Assembly: GCF_008086165.1 (NCBI RefSeq) | Contig: NZ_VSKL01000004.1 | Coordinates: 1 to 64,000, forward strand | DNA: 64,000 nucleotides | Source: Algorimicrobium algoritergicola | GTDB lineage: Bacteria; Bacteroidota; Bacteroidia; Flavobacteriales; Flavobacteriaceae | Reading direction: 5' to 3' | Shown here: positions 35,592 to 44,717 of the stretch, in pieces | How the letters are laid out: every line of letters starts with the position of its first letter | Numbering within the stretch: the first letter of the stretch is position 1 | The notes under the pieces: generated by a model | What the model was told of the DNA's origin: nothing | Databases searched by the model: none | The model's input: the letters and a program-made list of their open reading frames with translations, nothing else | Position numbers and translations under genes: made by a program

Positions 35592-36770
35592 ATGAATAAA
35601 ATTGAAGAAGTAAGTTCTCAAGATAGCTCTCTTTCTAATAAAATTGAGGATATTTCTTTAGATCCAATACAAAATAACATGATTATGGCGTTTGCGCTTA
35701 AAAATTCCAATATTGGTGTCTGGGATTATCATGCAAAAACGAACATGGTTTATTATTCTATTCAGGCCATTAAAATTTTAGGTTTTGACCACTTAAAATA
35801 TGATACAAGAGATTTTGATTGGCAACAAAAAATACACCCCGATGATTTAGAAGGTTTGCTATCCAATTTAACCGCTCATTATGAAAATAAAACAGAAAAA
35901 TATACGAGTGAGCATCGTGTAATAGGTAAAGATGGCACGTACAAATGGGTTAAAGATAGCGGTAAAATTGTTGAACGTGATTCAAACGGTATCCATACTA
36001 GAATGATAGGAACTATCTCTGACATCACTGATAGAATGGAACGTGAGAAATCTATTGAGAATAATTTAGATATAATTACAAATCAGAATCAGAAACTGAC
36101 TAATTTTGCACACATAGTTACTCATAATTTAAAAGAATATGCTGGAAACTTTGAAAGCTTATTAACTTTCTATGAGGAAGCCAAAAATGAGGAAGAAAAA
36201 GCGTCTTTAATTGAATATCTTAAAACAGTTTCTAAATCCTTAACGAATACGATAACAAGTTTAAAAGATATCGTTACGACACAATCAATTAAAAAAATTG
36301 AACGTGAAAATTTAAACGTTTATAACTACATTGAAAGTACAATTAAATTATTAGATATAGAGATAGCTAGTAAACAAGCTGTATTCAACAACGATTTAAA
36401 TAAATCTATTTATTTGTATTGCAATGCTGCATATTTAGAAAGCATCATACAGAACTTAGCTTCTAATGCGCTTAAATACTCACATCCAGACAGACAGCCG
36501 ATAATTGATATCAATTCGGAATTAAGTAGTGATAACCAATTAACTATTACGGTAGCAGATAATGGTATTGGTATTGATTTGGATAAATTTGGCGACAAGA
36601 TTTTCGGATTGTACAAAACATTTCATGGTAATGAAAATGCGCAAGGTGTTGGTTTATATCTTACAAAAAACCAAATAGAAGCTTTAGGCGGTGAAATTTC
36701 AGTGAGTAGCCAAGTTAATATGGGAACGACATTCACCATCACAATGACATTAACAAAAAATCCAGCTTAA
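35592..36770 (+). CDS. PAS-domain sensor histidine kinase
   Basis: The 392-residue protein has no membrane segment and is therefore likely cytosolic. A PAS_3-type domain spans about 38-150 (NIGVWDYHAKTNMVYYS ... YKWVKDSGKIVERD ... TISDITDRMERE). A divergent dimerisation helix has the likely phospho-acceptor His178 (FAHIVTHNLKEY). The ATPase domain has N box Asn288/Asn292, VADNGIGID (G1) and GVGLYLTKNQIEALGG (G2). No receiver domain or response regulator gene is adjacent. The last codons form the left arm of a terminator. Confidence 0.92.
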   Translation: MNKIEEVSSQDSSLSNKIEDISLDPIQNNMIMAFALKNSNIGVWDYHAKTNMVYYSIQAIKILGFDHLKYDTRDFDWQQKIHPDDLEGLLSNLTAHYENKTEKYTSEHRVIGKDGTYKWVKDSGKIVERDSNGIHTRMIGTISDITDRMEREKSIENNLDIITNQNQKLTNFAHIVTHNLKEYAGNFESLLTFYEEAKNEEEKASLIEYLKTVSKSLTNTITSLKDIVTTQSIKKIERENLNVYNYIESTIKLLDIEIASKQAVFNNDLNKSIYLYCNAAYLESIIQNLASNALKYSHPDRQPIIDINSELSSDNQLTITVADNGIGIDLDKFGDKIFGLYKTFHGNENAQGVGLYLTKNQIEALGGEISVSSQVNMGTTFTITMTLTKNPA

Positions 36771-36787
36771 GGTTAAGCTGGATTTTT
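36756..36787. terminator. Terminator overlapping the end of the kinase gene
   Basis: AAAAATCCAGCTTAA (36756-36770) and TTAAGCTGGATTTTT (36773-36787) form a perfect 15-bp stem with a 2-base gap. The left arm is the last five codons of the kinase gene including its stop. It faces rny convergently and can act on both strands. Confidence 0.85.
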
Positions 36788-36815
36788 AAAATTATATTAT
36801 TCACTTTATTTTCCC

Positions 36816-38387
36816 TTATTTCGCAATATTTACGGCACGTGTTTCACGAATAACCGTGACTTTAACTTGTCCTGGGTAGGTCATATCTGTTTGAATTTTT
36901 TGTGAAATACTAAACGATAAATCAGCTGCTTTTTGATCATCCACCTTTTCACTTTCTACAATAACACGTAATTCACGACCAGCTTGAATAGCATAGGCTT
37001 TTTTAACACCTCCAAAACCGAAAGCAATATCTTCCAAGTCTTTTAAACGTTGAATATAACTATCAAGAACTTGACGTCTTGCGCCTGGTCTTGCTCCTGA
37101 AATAGCATCACAAACTTGAACAATTGGTGCTAATAAGGTTTTCATTTCAATTTCATCGTGGTGAGCACCTATGGCGTTACAAACCTCATCTTTCTCACCA
37201 AACTTTTCAGCCCATTGCATACCTAAAATAGCATGTGGTGTTTCCATATCTGCTTCTGCATCTGGCACTTTACCTATATCATGTAAAAGTCCTGCACGTT
37301 TAGCCATTTTTGGATTTAAGCCTAACTCAGCTGCCATAATACCACAAAGTTTTGCAACTTCACGCGAGTGTTGTAGTAAGTTTTGACCGTAAGATGAACG
37401 GTATTTCATACGTCCAACCATCTTTATTAATTCTGGATGAAGATTATGAATTCCTAAATCGATTATGGTTCGTTTTCCTACTTCAATAATCTCCTGTTCA
37501 ATTTGCTTGGTTGTTTTTTGAACCACCTCTTCAATTCGTGCTGGATGAATACGACCGTCCGTAACTAATTTGTGTAACGATAATCTGGCAATTTCACGAC
37601 GTACAGAGTCAAAACATGATAAGATAATGGCTTCTGGTGTATCATCAACAATAATCTCTACACCTGTTGCGGCTTCAATGGCACGAATATTTCGACCTTC
37701 ACGACCAATAATACGTCCTTTAACATCATCTGATTCAATATTGAAAACAGAGACACAGTTATCAACCGCTTCTTCCGTTCCAATTCGTTGAATAGTATTA
37801 ATAATAATTTTTTTGGCTTCTTGTTGCGCAGTCAGTTTAGATTCTTCAATCGTGCTCTGGATATAAGCCATAGCATCATTTTTAGCTTCACCTTTTAAAG
37901 ACTCCACTAATTGTGATTTAGCATCTTCCGCAGAAAGACTAGAAATAACCTCCAGTTGCTCTATTTGACTTCTATGTAGTCTATCAACTTCTTCTTGTTT
38001 CTTTTCTATAACTTCTAAACGATAGTTATAATCTTTAACTTTTTCTTCTAGACCATCATTTAATTTTTTATTTTTAGAAAGCTCACCAGACAATTGCGAT
38101 TCCTTATCACGCGAACGTTTTTCAGATTCTGCCATCTTTTTATCGCGCGAGTTAATCACTTTCTCATGTTCTGACTTTAACTCAATAAATTTTTCTTTTG
38201 CTTGAAGTATTTTATCTTTTTTTAATGCATCTCCTTCGCTTTTAGCTGCTTTTAAGATAGCTGTTGCCGATTTTTTTGCGCTTTTAAGAACTTTAGAAGC
38301 ATTGTTGCGTTCTAAAACTTTAGCAACAATAAAACCAATTATAATACCCAATAATATTCCACCTACAATAACAATTGTATTATCCAT
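36816..38387 (-). CDS. rny: Ribonuclease Y
   Basis: The 523-residue protein has one N-terminal membrane anchor (residues 4-26), a long coiled coil (about 30-180), a KH domain ([20 protein letters not shown]) and an HD domain ([10 protein letters not shown] ... [12 protein letters not shown] ... IGAHHDEIE) with the metal-binding His-Asp pairs. It is a membrane-bound endoribonuclease that starts mRNA decay. It sits downstream of zapA and the 6S candidate. Confidence 0.97.
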   Translation of the reverse strand: MDNTIVIVGGILLGIIIGFIVAKVLERNNASKVLKSAKKSATAILKAAKSEGDALKKDKILQAKEKFIELKSEHEKVINSRDKKMAESEKRSRDKESQLSGELSKNKKLNDGLEEKVKDYNYRLEVIEKKQEEVDRLHRSQIEQLEVISSLSAEDAKSQLVESLKGEAKNDAMAYIQSTIEESKLTAQQEAKKIIINTIQRIGTEEAVDNCVSVFNIESDDVKGRIIGREGRNIRAIEAATGVEIIVDDTPEAIILSCFDSVRREIARLSLHKLVTDGRIHPARIEEVVQKTTKQIEQEIIEVGKRTIIDLGIHNLHPELIKMVGRMKYRSSYGQNLLQHSREVAKLCGIMAAELGLNPKMAKRAGLLHDIGKVPDAEADMETPHAILGMQWAEKFGEKDEVCNAIGAHHDEIEMKTLLAPIVQVCDAISGARPGARRQVLDSYIQRLKDLEDIAFGFGGVKKAYAIQAGRELRVIVESEKVDDQKAADLSFSISQKIQTDMTYPGQVKVTVIRETRAVNIAK

Positions 38388-38410
38388 TTTCTAGTTGATT
38401 AATTTATATA

Positions 38411-38525
38411 AAAAAGCCTGCACCAGAATAAAGTTTTGTATAAACTCCTTAAAACAAGTTTAGGGATACCAAGCTGATCAAGGGTCTGTTCGAGATACTG
38501 AATAAATTCAGCACTAACAGCATGC
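38411..38525 (-). ncRNA. ssrS: Candidate 6S RNA (6S-Flavo type)
   Basis: The 238-bp zapA-rny gap holds a segment without a credible frame. On the - strand, GCATGC at its 5' end and GCAGGC at its 3' end form a closing stem with one mismatch. Inside it a CTGAA-TTTA-TTCAG hairpin and a large, weakly paired central region give the rod-with-bubble form of 6S RNA. A T-run (38415-38411) follows the 3' stem. Rfam lists a flavobacterial 6S family, and 6S genes are often beside zapA. The ends are approximate. Confidence 0.6.
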
Positions 38526-38624
38526 TTTTACAACTTAAACTCACCCTTTTTAAAGAATTCGCGTTGAGTTTATCAAAAAAAATAACTAATGCAGGCAGTA
38601 ACCTTTATTTTATTTATAAGAACG

Positions 38625-38918
38625 TTAAGAGTTTAAATGCGATTCCAACAGATCGTTTAAAGCGTCTAACTTTAATTCCACTGTTTCATTCGCATAGTCT
38701 GTATCTAATGATTTCTGTTCCACTTGAGAAGCAAATTGCAAAGCGCACATGGCTAATACATCTTGCTTATCTTGAACAGAATAACTTTGCTCAAATTGTT
38801 TTATCATAGCTTCAATGTTTTTGGCGGCTTTTCGCAGCCCTTCTTCCTGACTCGGTGTAATCGTTAACGGATACACACGGTTGGCTATTGATAATTTAAT
38901 TTTTAGTTTTTCTGACAT
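38625..38918 (-). CDS. zapA: Cell division protein ZapA
   Basis: The 97-residue protein has the ZapA start (KIKLSIANRVYPLTITPSQEEGLRKAAKNI) and the long C-terminal helix (LAMCALQFASQVEQKSLD). It crosslinks FtsZ protofilaments at the Z-ring. It starts 16 bp after a small coiled-coil gene, probably co-transcribed. Confidence 0.93.
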   Translation of the reverse strand: MSEKLKIKLSIANRVYPLTITPSQEEGLRKAAKNIEAMIKQFEQSYSVQDKQDVLAMCALQFASQVEQKSLDTDYANETVELKLDALNDLLESHLNS

Positions 38919-38934
38919 TGAAAACTATGATTCA

Positions 38935-39225
38935 TTACTCGGAAAGTTGCGCAATACAATGATCAATTTCCCGAATTAATGCGTTTATTTTGAGTTTTGT
39001 TTCTCTTTTATTTTCGTCACTGCCAAGCATGGAATTGGCCATTTTAAGCGCTTCATATTTTTCTTCCCAATCAACAATTTGTGTTTTATGAGACTGAAGC
39101 ATATGTTGAGAAGATTGTAGTTCTTGCTGTAATTTTAAATTTGCTTCTTTTAAAAGTCGCTGCTTATGTAAAACCTTGTTGATTTTGTTTTCTAAAGCAT
39201 TTACAGTTTCTTCAATTTTACTCAT
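38935..39225 (-). CDS. Small coiled-coil protein upstream of zapA
   Basis: The 96-residue, almost wholly helical protein has heptad-like Leu/Ile spacing (VNALENKINKVLHKQRLLKE, LKLQQELQSSQHMLQSH) and no membrane segment. By position and coiled-coil shape it may be a ZapB-like partner of ZapA, but no clear sequence match to ZapB is claimed. Similar small genes stand before zapA in other flavobacteria. Confidence 0.75.
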   Translation of the reverse strand: MSKIEETVNALENKINKVLHKQRLLKEANLKLQQELQSSQHMLQSHKTQIVDWEEKYEALKMANSMLGSDENKRETKLKINALIREIDHCIAQLSE

Positions 39226-39355
39226 GTATCATATCCATACTTATCTCACAAAGTTAACATACCTCGATTTAAATAACAATAGTTTTTCAATAAAAATTAA
39301 ATAATTTACGTTTCATCTTAAAATCGCTTCACATGCTAATGCTTGCGGTTTTTGC

Positions 39356-39386
39356 TTGTCCAATTTGAATCAAATTGATATTTTAG
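39356..39386 (+). promoter_or_regulatory. Probable promoter of the M23 peptidase gene
   Basis: TTG (39356-39358), a 20-bp spacer and TATTTTAG (39379-39386) are one base off the consensus. The start codon follows at 39403. Confidence 0.5.
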
Positions 39387-39402
39387 CAACAACATCCATT
39401 TT

Positions 39403-41094
39403 ATGCAAAAATTCCTCACATTTTTTTTACTACTCGCGTTTATAAGTCACGCGCAAACCCCCTATCCTACTGATTATTTCATGCATCCATTGGATGTTAC
39501 TATAATTCCATCTGGAACTTTTGGTGAATTACGTTCCAACCATTTTCATTCTGGAATGGACATAAAAACCCAACAACGCGAAGGTTTAAAAGTATTTGCA
39601 ACGGCTGATGGTTATGTTAGTCGTATAAAAATTGCTCATTTTGGATACGGAAAAGCGCTTTATATAACACACCCAAATGGCTATACAACCGTTTATGCAC
39701 ATTTGCAGCAATTATCGCCAACTTTAGAAGCCTATATAAAAAAGCTCCAATATGAACAGGAATCATTTGAGATTGAAATATTTCCAAAAGTGGATGAATT
39801 ACCAGTTTTAAAAGGCGATTTGATTGCCTTCAGCGGAAATACAGGAAGTTCAGGCGGTCCACATTTGCATTATGAAATTCGTGATAATGCCGAAAGACCT
39901 ATAAACCCTTTACTTTTTGGCGTAGATATAACCGATACTACCAAACCTATTATTACGGAAGTGTACGCCTACCCTATTTCTGAAGATTCTCATATAAACG
40001 CAACAAAAGAACGCCAAAAATTACGTTTGATAAACACACCAAATGGCGATTATACGGTTGAAAACATTCAGGCATTCGGGAAAATTGGCTTTGCCATTGA
40101 AGCAAATGACAGACAGGATTTGGCCTCCAATAAAAATGGTGTAGAAAACATCCAAGCGTTTTATAATGGGAATCAGAAATTTGAAATGGATTTTAAACGC
40201 TTCACATTTGATGAATCTAGACTCCTGAATCGCTATATTGATTACGGACATTATTCAGACAAAAAAGAAAAACTTCAAAAATTATTTGTCGAGAGTGGCA
40301 ACAATTTAAGCATGTTGAAGAATATTGATGATGATGGTTATATACATGTAGAAGATAGCACATCATCCGTTTATAAAGTCCGCGTTAAGGATTTTCATAA
40401 TAATGATGTTTGGCTAACCATTAATATTGAAGGTTTAAAAGCGACAGATGTAAAATCGAAAGAAATTGTAGAAACACCATTTCATATATATTCCAAAAAA
40501 GCGAATGAACTCATAAATAAAAATGTATCGGTATATTTTCCGCAAGATGCTTTTTTCGATGATTTTTATATCAATTTTGAAGTCAATAATGATACCATCA
40601 CCTTGCATGAAGATACCATTCCATTACGTGAGAATTTTACAATAACCTACGATATTAGTAGTTTTAAAAATCAAGATTCCGATAAATTGTATATTGCACG
40701 CTTAGTTGGTTGGCGAAAACAATACACTATTTATTCTAAAACCTATAGAAAAGAAAACACCCTAACCACATACAATAAAACCTTAGGAACTTACGCCTTA
40801 ACAGTAGATAACGTTAATCCCACAATTAAACCTATCAATTTTACGGAAGGCAAATGGTTGAGCAAATACCGCTTTTTAAAATTAAAGATTGAAGATGAAG
40901 GTTCTGGGATATCTAATTATCGTGCTACTATAAATGGCAAATGGATTTTAATGGAGTATGATTATAAAACAAATTTATTGGTTTATGATTTTAATGATAA
41001 TATTTCAACCGAAACAAAAAATAATTTAAAGGTAATTGTAACAGATAATGTGGGAAATAATTCTACTTTTGAAACAACCTTTTTCCGAAAATAA
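39403..41094 (+). CDS. M23-family metallopeptidase (LytM domain), periplasmic
   Basis: The 563-residue protein has a signal peptide (ending SHAQ). An N-terminal LytM/M23 domain (about 30-165) carries the zinc ligands His49 and Asp53 (FHSGMD) and the HLHYE motif at 154-158 (His156). A ~400-residue beta-rich region of repeated Ig-like strands follows. M23 enzymes cut peptidoglycan peptide crosslinks. The long C-terminal region is typical of Bacteroidota members and is of unknown use. Confidence 0.93.
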   Translation: MQKFLTFFLLLAFISHAQTPYPTDYFMHPLDVTIIPSGTFGELRSNHFHSGMDIKTQQREGLKVFATADGYVSRIKIAHFGYGKALYITHPNGYTTVYAHLQQLSPTLEAYIKKLQYEQESFEIEIFPKVDELPVLKGDLIAFSGNTGSSGGPHLHYEIRDNAERPINPLLFGVDITDTTKPIITEVYAYPISEDSHINATKERQKLRLINTPNGDYTVENIQAFGKIGFAIEANDRQDLASNKNGVENIQAFYNGNQKFEMDFKRFTFDESRLLNRYIDYGHYSDKKEKLQKLFVESGNNLSMLKNIDDDGYIHVEDSTSSVYKVRVKDFHNNDVWLTINIEGLKATDVKSKEIVETPFHIYSKKANELINKNVSVYFPQDAFFDDFYINFEVNNDTITLHEDTIPLRENFTITYDISSFKNQDSDKLYIARLVGWRKQYTIYSKTYRKENTLTTYNKTLGTYALTVDNVNPTIKPINFTEGKWLSKYRFLKLKIEDEGSGISNYRATINGKWILMEYDYKTNLLVYDFNDNISTETKNNLKVIVTDNVGNNSTFETTFFRK

Positions 41095-41107
41095 AAAATA
41101 AAACACC

Positions 41108-43573
41108 TTGACATATAAATCACTTTCCGTTTTCATTGTTCTTTTGCTATTGGTTTCGTTTACAGCCATTGCCCAAACAGGAACCCTAAAGGGTGTTATT
41201 TTAAACAGCGCCAACACACCCATTTCAGACGTTAATATTACAGCCGGAAATTCAGGAACTACCACTGATGAAAATGGTTATTACAGTATAAAAATACCTG
41301 CTAATCAAGAAATAACCGTTGTTTTTACACACATCACTTTTAAATCGATAACAGCAACATTTAATCTTAAAAATGGTGAAGATGTGGAATTTCATCCGGT
41401 TATGGACGAAGCAGTTGAGCAAATGTCTACCGTTGTTATTTCGGGAAAAACGCGAAAAGATGTTCAAGGAATTATTACCCTTCAACCCGAAACCATTAGG
41501 AATATTCCAGGCGCCAATTCAGGTGTTGAAAATTTATTAAAAACCTTACCAGGTGTTAGCAGTAATAATGAATTGAGTACACAATACTCCGTTCGTGGTG
41601 GAAATTTTGATGAAAATTTAGTCTACGTTAACGGTATTGAAGTGTATCGTCCGTTTCTTATTCGTTCCGGACAGCAGGAAGGTTTAAGCTTTGTGAATAC
41701 GGATTTAGTTCAGAATGTCGATTTTTCAGCTGGAGGATTCCAAGCCAAGTATGGCGATAAATTATCATCTGTTTTAGATATTACCTACAGAAAACCCTAT
41801 CAATTTGGCGTAAGTGCCGATTTAAGCCTATTGGGTGCCAGCGTTTCTGTAGAAGGCAGAAGCAAAGATTCTAAATTTACAGGTATTGTTGGCATGCGTT
41901 ATCGTGATAACAGTTTATTGGTGAATGCCAAGGAAACGGAAACGAATTACGATCCGAAATTTGCCGATGTACAAACCTATTTAACGTATAAATTTACGGA
42001 TAAATTTCAAATGAGTTTTTTAGGAAACGCCTCCATCAATAAATACAACTACGAACCTGAAACACGCCAAACCAATTTTGGAACCCTTCAGAATCCGCTT
42101 GCCTTATTGGTTTTTTATGAAGGTCAAGAACGTGATAAATACGAAACCTATTTTGGTGCTTTAAAAGGAACCTATTTAGTTAATGACGATTTAACCTTAA
42201 ATCTTATTGCTAGCACATATCATACCGTTGAGGAAGAACATTTTGATATTTTGGCACAATACCGTTTAGGTGAAGTCAACACCAATATTGGCGGTGAAGA
42301 TTTGGGTGAAGTGGAATTTAGCGAAGGCATTGGTGGTCAATTAAATCACGGAAGAAATGATTTAGATGCATTAATTACCACTATTGAACACCAAGGAAGT
42401 TATAAGAAAGACGATAATGATTTTGAATGGTCTATAAAATATACCAACGAAGATATTCGCGACAGATTGGTGGAATGGGAAGTGATTGATTCTGCTGGTT
42501 TTTCTATAAATCCGCCGAGTTCAGATGCGTTTAATGACCAACCCTATTCGCCTTATTCAGGGCCATTGGAGCCTTTTCAAAACGTACGTGCCAAAAACAA
42601 AACACAAATTGACCGACTGCAAGCCTATTTACAATGGAGCAGACGTATGGATATTGGTGACAATGAAGCGTGGTTAAATATTGGTGCACGTGCTCACAAT
42701 TGGACCGTAAGTGGTGAAGGCATTGAAAGTACTAGTCAAACCGTATTTAGTCCGCGTGCACAATTCGCTATCAAACCGAATTGGGATAAAGATATGTTGT
42801 TCCGTATTGGAACAGGTTTGTATTACCAACCACCATTTTATAGAGAATTACGCGATTCTTCAGGAACCGTAAGACCAGATGTGAAAGCACAAAAATCGTT
42901 TCATATTGTTCTTGGAAACGATTACAGCTTTAAAATGTGGGACAGACCCTTTAAGTTAACCACTGAAGCTTATTATAAAAAAATAACCGATGTTAATCCG
43001 TACACCCTAGAAAACGTACGTATTCGCTACAGAGCCAATAACAATGCGGAAGCCTATGCCTATGGATTGGATATGCGTTTGAATGGCGAATTTGTGCCAG
43101 GAACTGAATCTTGGTTTAGTTTTGGGTATTTAAAAACCGAAGAAAACATTGATGATCGTGGTTATATTGCCAGACCAACGGATCAACGTTTAAAGTTTGC
43201 TGCTTTATTCCAAGATTATGTACCAAGTTTGCCAAAAATGAAAATGTATTTAAACTTGGTTTACAATACGGGCCTTCCAGGAGGATCACCAAGTTATGCC
43301 GATCCATATGATTATCAAAACCGACTACCAGACTACAAGCGTGCTGATATTGGTTTTCAATATGTAATTGTAGATGATAAAGATGATTATCAAAGTGGTT
43401 GGAGAAAGCCGTTCAAATATTTATCAATAGGAATTGAAATTTTCAATGTGTTTGATGTGCAAAACTCGATTACCAATACATGGGTTCGTGATGTGTATAG
43501 CAAGCGTCAATATGCGATACCTAATTACTTAACACCTCGCGTGTTTAATGTGCGGACGAGTATGAGGTTTTAA
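41108..43573 (+). CDS. TonB-dependent outer-membrane receptor
   Basis: The 821-residue protein has a signal peptide (ends IAQT), a CarboxypepD_reg-like domain (about 23-105), a plug (about 115-230; GVENLLKTLPGVSSNNELSTQYSVRGGNFDENLVYVNGI) and a 22-strand barrel ending in NVRTSMRF. It is a SusC/CirA-like importer; its substrate is unknown. No SusD partner is nearby, so it is not a polysaccharide-utilisation locus. The start is the TTG at 41108: an in-frame stop is at 41099, and no ATG precedes the signal peptide. It follows the M23 gene by 13 bp. Confidence 0.93.
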   Translation: MTYKSLSVFIVLLLLVSFTAIAQTGTLKGVILNSANTPISDVNITAGNSGTTTDENGYYSIKIPANQEITVVFTHITFKSITATFNLKNGEDVEFHPVMDEAVEQMSTVVISGKTRKDVQGIITLQPETIRNIPGANSGVENLLKTLPGVSSNNELSTQYSVRGGNFDENLVYVNGIEVYRPFLIRSGQQEGLSFVNTDLVQNVDFSAGGFQAKYGDKLSSVLDITYRKPYQFGVSADLSLLGASVSVEGRSKDSKFTGIVGMRYRDNSLLVNAKETETNYDPKFADVQTYLTYKFTDKFQMSFLGNASINKYNYEPETRQTNFGTLQNPLALLVFYEGQERDKYETYFGALKGTYLVNDDLTLNLIASTYHTVEEEHFDILAQYRLGEVNTNIGGEDLGEVEFSEGIGGQLNHGRNDLDALITTIEHQGSYKKDDNDFEWSIKYTNEDIRDRLVEWEVIDSAGFSINPPSSDAFNDQPYSPYSGPLEPFQNVRAKNKTQIDRLQAYLQWSRRMDIGDNEAWLNIGARAHNWTVSGEGIESTSQTVFSPRAQFAIKPNWDKDMLFRIGTGLYYQPPFYRELRDSSGTVRPDVKAQKSFHIVLGNDYSFKMWDRPFKLTTEAYYKKITDVNPYTLENVRIRYRANNNAEAYAYGLDMRLNGEFVPGTESWFSFGYLKTEENIDDRGYIARPTDQRLKFAALFQDYVPSLPKMKMYLNLVYNTGLPGGSPSYADPYDYQNRLPDYKRADIGFQYVIVDDKDDYQSGWRKPFKYLSIGIEIFNVFDVQNSITNTWVRDVYSKRQYAIPNYLTPRVFNVRTSMRF

Positions 43574-43622
43574 ATAATCAAGTGAAAATATAATTTTATG
43601 TAATCAAAATTTTAACAGTTTT

Positions 43623-43656
43623 TTGATTTACGCCATGCAACTTTATTCTACTTTTG
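43623..43656 (+). promoter_or_regulatory. Promoter of the gene at 43661 (leaderless)
   Basis: TTG (43623-43625), a 23-bp spacer and TACTTTTG (43649-43656). The GTG start codon at 43661 follows after only four bases, so transcription should begin at or next to the start codon. Confidence 0.6.
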
Positions 43657-43660
43657 TCTT

Positions 43661-44035
43661 GTGAAAACAAAATTTCAATTACATATAGCCATTTCCTTAC
43701 TCCTAGTTTATGTTTTAAACTTCGGAACGGCTATTCATGATGTTTTTGTAGATTCATTTTCGGAAAACACGTTTAAAACACAGTCGACTCATAAACAATC
43801 TAAAGATGATTCGTCTAGTTATTACGCCTATCAAGATCTTGAAATATTAGGTCACAATCCTATTGATTCTGAAGTTCCTAATGTTTTTACAGAGCGCTTT
43901 GCATCATATAATACAATTCTATCTCTAGATGCTTCACAAACAGCTCGAGATAATCAATATTTTAAAGCAGGACAGTATATTATACCGAGTTATAATACGC
44001 AAACCTGCATCTTCCCATTCCACGATTTTATTTAA
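43661..44035 (+). CDS. Hypothetical small exported or membrane-anchored protein
   Basis: The 124-residue product is read from a GTG start at 43661. The first 25 residues form a hydrophobic signal or anchor (LHIAISLLLVYVLNFGTAIH). The rest is polar, with many Ser, Asp and Tyr and few charged clusters. The family is not recognised. It follows the TonB receptor after 87 bp but has its own promoter. A leaderless, anchored, small envelope protein is the most I can say. Confidence 0.6.
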   Translation: MKTKFQLHIAISLLLVYVLNFGTAIHDVFVDSFSENTFKTQSTHKQSKDDSSSYYAYQDLEILGHNPIDSEVPNVFTERFASYNTILSLDASQTARDNQYFKAGQYIIPSYNTQTCIFPFHDFI

Positions 44036-44127
44036 AATCTTTTTTAGTTTTTGTTTCGCTGAATTTTCAGCCACTATTTCATGCTTTTAATTAAGCACAT
44101 TTTAAACATTCTAAAAAAATAAAAATC

Positions 44128-44625
44128 ATGGATTTAAATACCATTATCATCGGTTTAGTTATTACAACAGTTATTATTGTACCGCTAGTGTACATTCAAA
44201 TGTCTCAAAATATTCAAAAGAAAAAAGCGAAAAATAAATTTATTGCGGATGCCAAATCAAAAAACGTTCATGTTTCCGAAATGGATTTCTGGGGAACATT
44301 TTATGCCGTAGCTTTAGATGCTTCGGAAAATAAACTCGTTTACTCTAAAAAAACAGATGAAGAAACCGTTTGGATTACGGCCGATTTAAGCCGCGTAACC
44401 GACTGCTACATTCATAAAACAGATAGAACCATAAAAAACAAAACGACCAATAAAATTGAAACGGACCGTATTGATCTCGTGTTACGTACCAAAGGTCAGG
44501 AGGATTATATTTTGGAATTCTTTAATGTGGATGTCAATTTTGAAATAACAAAAGAAAAAGTGCTGCTAGAAAAATGGCAAGCACTTATTTCAAAACAATT
44601 AGTAGCCGCTACAATAGCAGCTTAA
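44128..44625 (+). CDS. Conserved hypothetical single-span membrane protein
   Basis: The 165-residue protein has one N-terminal membrane span (residues 5-25; IIIGLVITTVIIVPLVYIQM). The basic stretch QKKKAKNKF follows, and then a soluble domain with mixed strands (VHVSEMDFWGTFYAVALD, WITADLSRVTDCYIHKTD, RIDLVLRTKGQEDYILEFF) resembling a PH-like fold. The positive-inside pattern places the domain in the cytosol. Function unknown. Confidence 0.75.
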   Translation: MDLNTIIIGLVITTVIIVPLVYIQMSQNIQKKKAKNKFIADAKSKNVHVSEMDFWGTFYAVALDASENKLVYSKKTDEETVWITADLSRVTDCYIHKTDRTIKNKTTNKIETDRIDLVLRTKGQEDYILEFFNVDVNFEITKEKVLLEKWQALISKQLVAATIAA

Positions 44626-44650
44626 AAAATTTTAATTTAGTGTTAAGGTA

Positions 44651-44696
44651 TAAGGTTCAAAATACAAGTATCATCATACTTGTATTTTGGACCTTA
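44651..44696. terminator. Long hairpin between convergent genes
   Basis: 20-base arms at 44651-44670 and 44677-44696 are fully paired except for one G-T, around a 6-base loop TCATCA. The stem is AT-rich and the T-run is only TTATTAATTATT, so it may be a bidirectional terminator or a repeat element. Confidence 0.6.
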
Positions 44697-44717
44697 TTAA
44701 TTATTATTGGTAGTTAC

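Noticed and set aside
38522-38809. 95-codon + strand frame
   Set aside because: It lies antisense to zapA and the 6S candidate; zapA is a clear match, so this frame is a shadow.
41108-43573. TonB receptor as part of a polysaccharide-utilisation locus
   Set aside because: No SusD-like, glycosidase or regulator gene is adjacent; the plug and barrel are generic.
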